In this document: piece after piece, positions 1-9,600 of the stretch | Position numbering within the stretch: the stretch's first letter is position 1 | Layout: each line of letters opens with the position of its first letter | Origin: Scedosporium boydii | Lineage: Eukaryota; Ascomycota; Sordariomycetes; Microascales; Microascaceae | NCBI GenBank assembly: GCA_002221725.1 | Contig: NJFT01000351.1 | Span: 1-27,596 of the forward strand | Length of the DNA stretch: 27,596 bases | Direction: 5' to 3' | Made by a program: the position numbers and the translations under genes | Notes under the pieces: generated by a model | Seen by the model: only the letters and a program-made list of their open reading frames with translations | The model's database searches: none | Told to the model about the DNA's origin: nothing

Positions 1-523
1 CCCCTCTGCTCCCCCGACAAAACGTCCCCCAAATCCCCGCGGAGAAGATCCCACGTCTGAAACCGCGTAGCAGGACCCTCCTCCTCCTCTGCTCTTTCGG
101 CCTCCTCGATGCGCCGCGCGAGAGAGATGCTGTTGGCGGAGTAATCGATCCCCAGGGCGGGACCGGACCACCCTTCCCTTCGGAGGGCGAAGAGGAGACT
201 TCCGTTGCCGCAGCCTAGGTCGAGAAGGGAGGTTGTTTCAGGGGAGAGGGCGGGGGAGATTGTGGGGAGGAAGTCGAGGAGTTTTTGCTCGGCGTCGGAG
301 TCGTCGAACCAGACTGTGCCGGTGTCGGAGGGGTTGAGGGCGTGGTTGGTTAGTTCGTTGGAGTAGAGGGCGTCCCAGCTTTGAGTTCGTATGGGGGGAG
401 TTAGCCGGTGAACGTTGGCCCGTTTTTTTTTTCCTTCTGGGGAGGAGGGGATTTTTACTATTCTTTCGTGCCGAGTTTGGAGGGCTCGAGATGAGCGGGG
501 TGAGAGGGCGGGTGGTCGGCCAT
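1..523 (-). CDS. EFM4: EFM4-type protein-lysine N-methyltransferase, 5' part only (3' end lies outside the window)
   Basis: Class I SAM-dependent methyltransferase of the EFM4/SEE1 family, which in yeast methylates a lysine of translation elongation factor eEF1A in the cytoplasm. Exon 1 is 523-459 and exon 2 runs from 378 to the window edge; the 80-nt intron (379-458) has a GTAAAA donor, a GGCTAAC branch and an AAG acceptor. Splicing restores the family motif LGTKEYWDALYSNE, which the unspliced frame breaks with a stop. The visible part is 147 residues plus two bases. It shows the family's N-terminal signature DTGTVWFDD (residues 40-48), SAM motif I DLGCGNG (75-81) and GIDYS (98-102), the acidic end of strand 2. 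The start codon has a good context (ACAAATGG). The rest of the catalytic domain is missing because of the window boundary, so integrity cannot be judged. Family assignment is from recognised motifs. Confidence 0.85.
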
Positions 524-1426
524 TTGTAAAGGGGGGGATTGGGGTCACTGCTGAGCTAGAAGGGAATTTGATATGGGACAGAGTATTTGGTTTGTCGAGG
601 ACGTCGAGCGTTGGAGGAGGGGCGATCTCTCAGCCTCGTCCTCTGTTCAGCCTTGGAGAATCTTTTGGTGGGATGTTTGGCGGGGTAGTACACTGTATTG
701 TTTCCTAGATAACACTGTGATGTAGAACTCTCTGGCAAACCGTGCCTTCCTTCGATAATCATCGTAGCTTTTCATTCCCCTGAAGGCTTCATTTCAACAA
801 GAGAACAAAGAACAATGCCGCCTCAATCCTAATAAAAATAATTAAGTTCGTTGGTATCATTCCTTCATCGTTTTCATCTTCCAGTTTGACCCTGGCAAGT
901 CGTTTGACTACCGTGCAGCACCAGTTTCGACCTCAATCTGCCTCAGTATCTGTATCCGCCTCACAAGCAACCCCGCCAATTGACATGTCATTAAGCCCAG
1001 CTACCCCTCATCAGGCCCAAAAAAGTCTCACAAAAACTGCCCCTCCTCTCATCTAAATATAGACAGGTGTGAATCCAGAAACCGCTGAGACCACACCAGC
1101 AGGAAACACAATACCGACTCCTTGCTCCCTAGATTAAACAGGTATAAAACAAGTAGTTCAACGGAGGTGTTTCGTTGCAACCACTGCCTTCATTTCATTT
1201 TCATACCAAAGAGACCAAAGAGACGTAATCAGATTGCCTACAGCTGGGGCCAAACAAAAATATCCCATCCTCGCCCCCCTCTCTTTCCGCCCATGTCCTC
1301 CCAAACCGAACTACTCTTTTATTTCCCTAAGTACTTCATTCAAGTCGAGACATAAAACGGTCTACCGTAGCCAAGGTTATCCAAGGATACCTATCGTCGT
1401 AGATGTTCTAAGCTGCTTCGAAGTCT
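524..1426. other. Intergenic region between two tandem minus-strand genes
   Basis: About 900 bp holding the presumed 5' region of the EFM4-like gene and the 3' region of the Q-rich gene. The short ORFs here overlap each other on both strands, lack recognisable motifs and look like chance. A minus-strand AATAAA lies at 1318-1323, about 105 nt past the stop of the upstream gene. No RNA gene or repeat was recognised. Confidence 0.6.
1318..1323 (-). terminator. Candidate poly(A) signal of the Q-rich gene
   Basis: Minus-strand AATAAA about 105 nt downstream of the stop codon at 1427-1429. Fungal poly(A) signals are degenerate, so this is only a positional candidate. Confidence 0.3.
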
Positions 1427-4400
1427 TCAACCGAGAGTCCAGACGGGAGCTTTGATAAGCACCTGTCTGCCCCTTACTTCCAAGGCGACGAACCCTGCAA
1501 GCCGGACTCTATTCGCATCCTTAGAGGGTCCTGTAGAAAGAAAGTAAAGCAAGTCAGTTGCACGTTCTGGCGTATATAAGAGATCCCCGTTGACTGTGCC
1601 TGCGGAATACGTACCCGTCCGGCTCCTCTCCGCGTGACGATCCTTCGAGGAAGACTTCTCATTGGGATCACCACTGTCATCATCGTCCTCATCATCCCCA
1701 GCCTCGAGGCCCTCCAGAGAAGGTAGGCCTTGCTTCTCAACCTCCATGAACGAAGGGTCCAACGGATCTCCAGGTAGCGGGTATCGAATAACCACATCAC
1801 GGCTCTCCATGGGAAGGTTCGCAGCGATGCCCACAGCCAACTCCATGATCATCGACGCGCTTCCATCGACACCGGCCGGCGGCGGATCATTGAGGTACTG
1901 CATGAGCGTGCTCAGCAAGGTCGACGTGACCCTACGGGTGAACTCAGCGCGGTGTTCGGCGCTCTCCGGCGAGTTGAGCTCCCTCGCGAGTCCATCCAGC
2001 GTAGCCATCCTCCAGCTGACGATCTTGGCCGTCAGCGCATCGTACTCCTCTTGGCTGTTCAGCGTGTACGAGTTGCGCCTAATATTCAGCTCGATCTCCT
2101 TAAGCTGCCGGCTCAGCACGGGATCCAAGCCGGGATGGAAACACCTGTTGAACACCTCCTCGACGATCCATCGCGTAATGACCGCTCTGCCCACCGCTGT
2201 CATTTCCTGCTTGCCAGTCTGGAGGGCATCCTGGCTGACGTAGCGGTCAAGCCAGCGAGGAACCATTTGCCAATCTTTGCGGATGTTGAAGGAAAGGTTG
2301 TTGATCGCGCCATTGAGCCTGTTGAATCGTGTCGCGTACTCGCTGTCATCGAGAGCGGTTCGGGATTGAGATATCCTTTGGTTGGCGATGGCGTTCTGCA
2401 AGTGCTCGATCTGGCCTGTCATTTGCTCTATTTGCGCCTTGTTGTCGAAGTACAGCCGCTTGACATTCTTGTACTTGACCACTATGATAAGAATTTTGTT
2501 AGTCAAGAGGGGGATCGATTACACGAGAGTTTACAGTAGCATGGAAAGCAGCCGAACCGTCATTAGAGGTGACGGAGGGATATCAAAATCATAGGAAAAA
2601 CCTTTCGCAAAAGGATCGTAGGTCTAGTCAACGTACACAATTCCCTAAACGCTTTCTCGGGGTCTTCACGCTCGGGCTGGGGGCTATTGCGGCCCTGGTC
2701 GCCGGTAGAACCGTCGTAGGGCATTCTGTCTTGTCCGCCCGTACCTCTAAACGGCTGGTTTTGCTGTGCTCCCGCAGGTGGGGGAGGCATTACCTGGCCG
2801 TGTCTGTACGAGGGCGGAGGAGCACCGGGCTGCCCTCTGTCGACTTCTTGCGAACGGCGTGGTTGTTGCGCTCCGGAAGGGGGCGGTGCCATAGATTGGT
2901 CGTGGGCACCGTCTTGCTGGGTTTCGGCTACCAGGGGCGGAAGGGGACTTTCCTGGCCAGATTGGGAAGCGAAAGTGGCAGCTGGTGAAATCTGGGAAGG
3001 CTGGAAGTGAGAAGAGGCCGGGGCTGCTTCGGCAATAGGAGACTCTCGCGATACCTGAGAACAGGTTTCGGGATTATGCTGAAGAGGGTTCGGAAGATGG
3101 CCGGTTTGCAGCTGGGGTAAGCCAGGCTGGTACTGGACCTGGGGCGAAGAAGGATAGGAAAACTGCTGTAGCGGGTCGATATTGCCCTGGACGTGCTGCT
3201 GGTTAGGATCTTGCTGCAGCTGGAACTGGGGAATAATGCCGGGATGCTGGTGCGGCGGCAGCGAATGCAGTTGCTGCTGGTGGTGGTGGTGGTGCTGTGG
3301 CTGCAACTGCAATTCCTCGCCCGGATAGGGTGAGTGCGCTTCGATGTCGGGATGGACCTGGCGAATGGTGGTGTTGAGGGGATTCGATAGAGTCTTGATA
3401 TGATGGGGGTGGATATCAGGACCGCGAGCGACAAACTCCTCGTCGAGTTCCCCAACGCCAGCAAGAGGGGGAGGGGCCTGGCCGTGAAGGGGATGCGGCG
3501 AGTGATGTTGCTGCTGCCAATCGGTTGGCTGGTGCGGGTCTTGGTCGATAGAGAGCTGCGACACCTGCTGCGTCAGAGAGTAGCGGTAATTTGGCGTATT
3601 GCTAACCCTTTTCGACGGTCGGCGAGCAAGGCCAGAGGTGTTATCGTAGTGGCCGGCCTGCTGTTGTTGTTGTTGCTGCTGCTGCTGTTGATTATGATTT
3701 TCCTTGCTGGAAGAGCTAGTAAAAATCCCCTTGATAATCTTACGCGCCGAGCGTTTCTGTTCGGGCTGCGGCGGCGGAGGTTGCTGCTGCTGGTTGCTTT
3801 GAAGGGGTGCAACGGGCGGTTGCTGTGAGAAAGGGTGGGGTAAGGCGGGGTGGTTGTGGTGAGACGAGTGCTTCTGGTGCCGACCGAGTCCAAGACCATG
3901 GGCTGGCAATTGAGCCTGTGCCTGAGCTTGAGCCTGAGCCTGTGCTTGGGCGTGGGCGTGGGCAGCAGCAGCGGGGGATGCAATTTGCTGCTGGAGATCG
4001 TCCACCGAGTCGGAAAATGTAGAACGATGTTGTAGCGGTGGAGGGTAATGATGGGCTTGGGAAGGGTGTGTGACGGGGGCAGATAAGTCGTGACCACTCA
4101 GGCGAGGATCAAAAGGGGCACTTTGACCACCAGCACCAGCCCCAGCCGCACTTTGATTGTGCAGAGTGGGAGGCGGAGGGAGTTTGGTAATTTTATTGGC
4201 AGGCTTAAAATGGTGAGGCGGAGGCGGAGGCGGGTGCTGGTCGTCCTCGTCCTGGTCCTGGCCCCTGTGAGGAGATTGAGGGTTTTGCGCGAGTTCCTCC
4301 TGCTGCCGGGCGTGCGGCTGCGGCTGCGATGGGGGACGTTGACCCTGTTGCGTTTGTTGCGCCTGTTGCCGTTGCTGTTGCTGTTGCTGGTGTTGCGGAT

Positions 4401-4686
4401 CTAAAGACTCACTCGAACCGAAGCCACTGGGCGAGGCTGGGTGAGGGGGATTGGCAGTTGCAGGAGCATTTGATAGACCAGGGGCGACGGCCGACGCAGC
4501 AGATGCAGCAGCGCTAGAAGGAACACCAGCACCAGCACCAGAGGAGCCAGAGCCAGAGCCAGGGCGGTTGCTTACTTCCTGGAATTCCTTTGCTGCTCCG
4601 CTAGTCGATGCCGACCCCGACGGTTCCAGGATGGGGAGAGCGTGCTGCGACCGGTTGCCGTGCTTTCCTAGACGACCAAAAGGCAT
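1427..4686 (-). CDS. Conserved-looking Q/P/H-rich protein with C-terminal coiled-coil/helical domain, function unknown
   Basis: Function not recognised. Exons: 4686-2637, 2481-1615 and 1530-1427, giving 1006 residues. Intron 1 (155 nt) has a GTACGT donor, a TGACTAAC branch and a CATAG acceptor; splicing continues EKAFREL directly into LVKYKNVKRLYFD. Intron 2 (84 nt, 1531-1614) has GTACGT, CTGAC and TACAG, but is a multiple of three and free of stops, so the unspliced form would encode 1034 residues. Residues 1-683 are low complexity: Q-, P- and H-rich with a polyQ run, an AQ dipeptide repeat and poly-proline, probably disordered. From about residue 670 a charged coiled coil leads into an all-helical region with many Trp/Arg/Leu residues (for example KDWQMVPRWLDRYV), then an acidic D/E run and a short beta-like end (FVALEVRGRQVLIKAP). 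The C-terminal part looks like a conserved ascomycete domain (inferred). There is no signal peptide or membrane segment. Confidence 0.75.
1531..1614 (-). other. Optional 84-nt intron (stop-free, multiple of 3)
   Basis: GTACGT donor, CTGAC branch, a T-rich tract and a TACAG acceptor are all present on the minus strand. The segment is 28 codons long and has no in-frame stop, so removal or retention both keep the frame (splice phase 1). Without transcripts I favour splicing because the signals are near ideal. Confidence 0.6.
3658..3692. repeat. Trinucleotide (CAG/CAA on minus) run encoding polyQ
   Basis: A run of GTT/GCT units on the plus strand encodes an uninterrupted glutamine stretch of about eleven residues in the Q-rich protein. 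Mixed CAA and CAG codons reduce the expected slippage. Similar shorter Q-runs lie near 3280 and 4370. Confidence 0.85.
3913..3972. repeat. Hexanucleotide-like repeat encoding an (AQ)n / AH dipeptide tract
   Basis: Repeated GCCTGA/GCCTGT/GCTTGA-type units on the plus strand encode alternating Ala-Gln and Ala-His in the Q-rich protein on the minus strand. This is a coding minisatellite and a candidate for length variation between strains. Confidence 0.75.
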
Positions 4687-4760
4687 GCTTATGCTTGGCG
4701 GTTTCTTTCAGCGAGACGGGGATGATTGGACTGGGTGGTCCTTTGGGATGTGCTGGTCCG

Positions 4761-4793
4761 TCACGCGTGGGTTTGGGATGAAGAAAGGGACAT
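4761..4793 (-). promoter_or_regulatory. Short upstream ORF (10 codons) before the Q-rich gene
   Basis: ATG at 4793-4791 starts a 10-codon frame ending in TGA at 4763-4761, 74 nt before the main ATG at 4686. It could affect translation if it is transcribed; the transcription start is not known. Confidence 0.3.
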
Positions 4794-6799
4794 GAAGGGG
4801 AGTTTATTCCTGGCACAATGGAGCGACACGACAACGATGGCCTGGTGGGTGGGACTGGGATTGGGACGGGCTTGACGGCAACGACGGGCGAGACGGGCGA
4901 CGGGGGTTAGACGGGGAAACAAATGCACCCTGTTTCGCCTTTCGCTGGAGTTCGAATTTAGTGAGTGGTCCGAAGAGCAGCCTTGGAGTGTGAAGTAGAA
5001 GTTCCCAGCGCCGTCGGCAAAGTAGATGCGAGTAGATGCGCAGCGATCAGTGATCTATCAATTGAATTTGAATCAATTGATCCATTCGATCGGCCATCAG
5101 CCATCAAATCCGCTCAGCCATCATTGATCCATGCCATGGATGACTCGTCGCTGACCAGGTGTGCTAATAATACTCCGCAAGTTGATACCACCATCAATGT
5201 CGCAGAGCGAGCGCCACAGCACTAGAACAGGATGGAAGCCCCCCCTGAACCTCCAGCAATAAGGCCGATTTACGAAGCACTGGGCTGAAGATAAGAACGT
5301 GGATAAGCTGGCAGCGGGGGACGTGGTCCATGCTTCAATGTTCCCTCTCAAGGCAGAAGAGACTTGGACAAGGACCCATGCTTGTCAGCGGGACAAAATA
5401 CATCGACAAATGTATTTTGACTTCGTCCACATCGAATATCAAAAGCTCCATTATTGAGGCTTCAGGTTACAATATACCCGGGTTCATCAATATTTCGTAT
5501 GCACGGGTCAACTCCTCCCAGTAGAGACGACACCGAAGCTCATGCACTGGTGCTACGTTTCTGGAGATCCTACTTGCCGTTAGTTACCTCCTTGTAAGCG
5601 ATGGATTCAGCCATCATGGACCCTCTCTTCCGTTACGAGAGACTATTACGAAGCTTTATGGAGGGGCTGCTGAAGCTGCCTGTGACGGTTGCAGCAAGCC
5701 CAGGGTGCTATTGGGCCGGGCTGAAGACACGATTCCCATTTGGGGAGTCCCTTGGTGGCTGTGCCTGGCAGCGGAAATTGTGTCCAAAAAAAAGATCTAT
5801 TTCCAGTCTGGAGAGAAACATGCATACAACCTCTCAGGTGCTCTCTGTTATGCTTCCCGATTGCACGCTGGTCAACTCGTGCCATCATCGCGTCGTCTCC
5901 TCGAAGGAACCCCCCTCACTTCTCCCCATGTCGTTATGCTGTTGATTCTGTCGATCCAGCCCTGTGCCATCCGAGTGGGTGGTACGAGTACTTGTACAAA
6001 TGAAATCCGAACTGAGGAGAAGGCGGCGACGGGATCTCCTGCCATTGCGAAGTCCACGAGGAATTGGCTGAGGGCGCAGTCAATTCAGCCATCTTGGGCC
6101 CAGGCAAACATCGCCGTAGACAGGCACCGAACGGACTTCACGCGGATCTGTATTCTGCTGCTCAAAGATCTACAGCTTCTACGACGACAAGTATAAGTGC
6201 AAGTGCATGCCATCATGCCGATTGCTGCTGTTGTACTTCGTAGCACACAGAATATCCCTTGCTTCAGGCCTCGATGGTCTGGAGCCTCAAAAGAGTTCCA
6301 TCAATCAGCCTGTTTCCTCTTCCAGACCACTTCGTCGTGCCGACTTCTCACTTTCACTTTCAAAGGTTGGATTATGGGAAGCTCACGCAGTCTTGCGATG
6401 CCCGTAGGTTTACCTTTTTACACATGGAAACTTGATTCAGCAGGGCGATCGCTATTGTTTGACAACAGGCGCCTCTTTTCCATGTCTGTCCTCCCGTCGT
6501 TCCCCAGAGGGCTAGTTAATACGCCGACCTTCATCACGAAGTTGTAGGCACGAACACATAAACAGAAAGAAAAAAAAAAGATGGGGGCACCCCTCATTTC
6601 GAACGAGCAACCTCCCGAGCCCTTTTCCGCAATTTCTAAGTACCTTTTCTCACCATTTATCCTCCACAAAAGTACCCCACACAAGGCTGCGCAACTTCAC
6701 GCGACTATCACAGCCTCGCCAACCATGCCCATTTCCACACCGCAACATCAAATTAAATAAAATCAAATTAAGTTAATAGCTTCAACTAGCAAAAAAGAG

Positions 6800-6930
6800 T
6801 TCGGCCCTCGTCGGTTGGGCCTACATCTCTCGTCGTTCGGGTCGTATCGTTCGATTCGCTTCGTCGTCGGTTCGCTCGATTCGTTACGCTCGTGTCGATT
6901 CGGTACTTTGTTGTCGCATATGTCGAGAGA
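6800..6930. repeat. TCG-dense low-complexity tract
   Basis: About 21 TCG trinucleotides occur within roughly 130 nt (units such as TCGT, TCGATTCG and TCGTCG). The phase is irregular, so this is not a clean microsatellite. It is unusually CpG-rich for an intergenic stretch. Confidence 0.6.
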
Positions 6931-7931
6931 TTGGGAGTCATTGCGGCTTTGTCCTGACTGTAACCAGCGCCCGCCGCTCGTCGCCGATTACCGAGAGGCA
7001 ATTTGCTCCCTATAAGGTATACTCGGTCGCCCGTCAGCATTTTCGACCGCCAGCCCATTTCAGGTGCCCTGGCGGGCATTGATTCTGAACACCCTTTTCA
7101 ATTCAGATTCCAGTACGATGTTGATCATATTTCGACAATTCTGATCCCTGACCTACGATCCTATCAGTTGCCTGTCAAATCCAGCACACTTGGTAGGGGC
7201 CAAGTGCCGATTTATACTTGCGGAACACCGTCACTAGTCACCAGCCACTACTAGTCTCTTCGTATCTAGATGGTGCAGACCGTGAGCTCCCCGCTACATT
7301 TCTTGCAGGGGCCTCAATGACGACCTCCCTCGACCGAGTACATCCGCCGCCTCCATGTGAGCGCAGGCATCATCAGCTCATGATAATGCCAGAGGCTCTA
7401 CTGCCAGAGGTATCCAAATCCGCCCAACCGGTGTCGCCATTATCGCCAGAACAGGAAGAATGCGGATTCGTATCATCCCCAACCGGAGGTGCGTTGATTG
7501 ACAGCCAACTTTCTAGCAAGCTCCGAGTTCTCTTATTCCTAGCTTAAGCATATCCTTCTTCTCAACCAATGCATCTAAACTGGGACACGTTTCATTCTCA
7601 ACTGAATTAAACTAGCAGCCTTAGTTTTGTAGAACGAACTCTAGTGGTTATCTCAAGCAAGGAATCACTCCGATCACTTTGCTGACTATTTTACCTTGCA
7701 TCATCGTAGGCAGGTTCTCTCTGTACAATCTCAGCAGAGGATAAGTCAAGGCTGCCTTGTTTTCCATAGCACCATTATCAACGAGGAGGCTACTTGAAAT
7801 ATCTCGTCTCCTGCCTTTACCTCCATGAAGTTTGCAGTTCACCACCAGTGTTGGTTTTATTTATTTAGTCGATCTCAGACCCCCACCGACAGCCCAAGAA
7901 TCGGGCGCGGAACGCAACCCCCTCTATAGGC

Positions 7932-8423
7932 ATGTCAAGCTATCTCGCCGATTGTCTCGGCCAGGTCCTGGCAGAGCTTATCCTTAGGACAATCATCTAT
8001 GCCGCCCTCATGGTCATCGAGACGCAAGTCATCCAACGACGGGATTCGATTATACAATGGGGTCGCCAGGCTCAGAATCGGCTCCGTATACCAGAATGCA
8101 TGCGCATCTTCGCCGAGAAGGATCCCGGGATGGAGGTAGAGGACATGCGGATGGCCGCTGGAATCCTCGGCTTCGCCGGCTTGCTCGCCTTCTTCGGGCA
8201 AATAGGAGCACTTGCGATAGGAACAGTTTGGGATCCCTGGGTGTTTGGTCTAGTTGTTGTTGGCCCCGGGTTGTCTTCTAGGCCTCCTTTGGATGATACT
8301 CGCTCTTTCGAGGCGACGGCTGTCGAGGGTGCCGATGCTCGTGAGGGAAGATGGTCATTGCGAGTCGGATGTTCTCTTGAGCAAGGAAAAAGCCGACCAA
8401 CAACATGGCCAAAGGACACCTAG
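7932..8423 (+). CDS. Hypothetical small membrane protein, possibly frameshifted
   Basis: A 163-codon ORF with no family I recognise. Support is intrinsic: third positions are C/G-biased up to about codon 112, and the sequence has well-formed hydrophobic segments at about residues 11-30 and 75-98 and a third beginning at 102 (WVFGLVVVGPG). After about position 8265 the hydrophobic character in this frame stops. It continues in the neighbouring frame, which reads CLLGLLWMILALSRRR and runs to a TAG at 8482-8484. The switch point is a CCCCGGG stretch, where loss of one C would join the frames. It may therefore be a three-helix protein interrupted by one base (pseudogene or sequence error), a protein ending at 8423, or chance. 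No convincing intron bridges the two frames. Confidence 0.35.
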   Translation: MSSYLADCLGQVLAELILRTIIYAALMVIETQVIQRRDSIIQWGRQAQNRLRIPECMRIFAEKDPGMEVEDMRMAAGILGFAGLLAFFGQIGALAIGTVWDPWVFGLVVVGPGLSSRPPLDDTRSFEATAVEGADAREGRWSLRVGCSLEQGKSRPTTWPKDT

Positions 8424-8484
8424 ACAGAATGAGCAACAGGAACTGGACGGGATAATTCTCGGAATGTGGACAGATAGTTGGTAG

Positions 8485-9600
8485 ACATCGGCGACGGGGG
8501 AGATGGGAATGTAGGTCTGTCAAACCTCCATATAGAAGGTGGCAGTGGCATCAACTCTTATACCACATCTTCCACTTCGTCGCCTCTACATCTAGGCTTT
8601 TGCATAGAGCCAAGACTCAACCCTTGGTCGTTCAGCACAATAGAGCCTCAAGAACAGCGGTGCTGTCAGGCTTCCTAACCAGAAACACCCGCGGAACGGG
8701 CCGAATCCTCACCGAGTCCAACCGATTGCCAAGACGTCAAATAGGTGCACAGACTGTAGGCATTGCAGAAGGCATGATATCTTGCCCGGTCTGTCATTAC
8801 TACCTTGCCCCAGCCATCGAGCCTTTTGGACTTGGCCTGATGGATTTCGCTAGAAAACAGATTGTGTTCCGAGGACTCGAGAGAATGTGCATAGCGTCGT
8901 CCTTTCAACATTCTATTCAAATGGTATTGATATAGCCTCTTGCCAGAAGGTTACGCGGAAAAAATGAAGTATTTCGATGATGAGAGCAGGCATTCACTCA
9001 TTTACATCTAAACCACCAAGTTGGACAAGCTGCAGCGGTGAAATTGCGAAAAGTTCAAATGGGACACTCCTCATCTAGGCACAGAATCGAATCTAGAGCT
9101 TCAGATGTGTTTTTCTGTTATTCGGAGAGTCTTCTAGGTTTAGCGATTCCACCAGGATATTGCTCATTATACCTGTGTACCCAAGATCGAATTATATCGC
9201 CCTGCGTAGATTAATTCTGTGAAATTCAAAGGTTAGAATCGAGAGTCGAGATTCAAGAGCCAAAAGTCGAGTCATGGCAGGGGTCAACCCAGCTGGGATC
9301 AGGGGAATTTAGCAGGCGACCTTTTGAGGACGTGATTTTCGTGTGTCCCACCTTCCCTTTCATAAGTCGATGTGAAACAGCGAAACATCAAATCGACTCG
9401 CAAACACCGTGGGCCAGGTCTGGCCATGACCATGATACCCATACCCATACCCAGGCGGTAAGGTTTAAGTTGGGCACCAGAAATATCCACCGCACTAAAT
9501 CCATCGCTGCCAGCATCGACCACGGCCTTGGGATCGTCAAAGACACAGTGCAAAGCCAGACTTCACTGATCCATCATTCATCCCGAGTTCCCCAAAAGCC
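8485..9600. other. Intergenic region upstream of the first RCC1-like gene
   Basis: About 1.1 kb with only short overlapping ORFs lacking motifs. It contains the promoter region of the gene starting at 9601. A short upstream ORF begins at 9425 (ATG ACC ATG, stop TAA at 9458-9460) within a threefold ATACCC repeat, and ends next to a GTAAGG that could be a 5'-UTR splice donor. Nothing else was recognised. Confidence 0.5.

Larger units (their letters stand above)
4687..7931. other. Gene-poor region, no supported coding sequence
   Basis: Over 3.2 kb in which ORFs are short (at most about 160 codons), overlap on several frames and lack recognisable domains or convincing splice chains. The first 250 nt are probably the promoter and 5' UTR of the Q-rich gene. 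Local features are a doubled AGTAGATGCG near 5023-5040, several ATCAATTGA/GCCATCA repeats at 5055-5130, an AT-rich stretch at 6745-6780 and the TCG-dense tract at 6800-6930. No tRNA, rRNA or transposase remnant was recognised. Confidence 0.55.

Noticed and set aside
1662..4404. Plus-strand ORFs opposite the Q-rich gene
   Set aside because: Antisense shadows of low-complexity coding sequence, with Leu-rich nonsense products.
5601..6196. Overlapping plus-strand ORFs of 114 and 163 codons
   Set aside because: Several frames are open over the same stretch, none shows a domain, codon bias or a splice chain, and the predicted proteins look random.
7003..7547. Two consecutive plus-strand ORFs (83 and 109 codons) that might be exons of one gene
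   Set aside because: No convincing donor/branch/acceptor set joins them, and neither sequence resembles a known protein.
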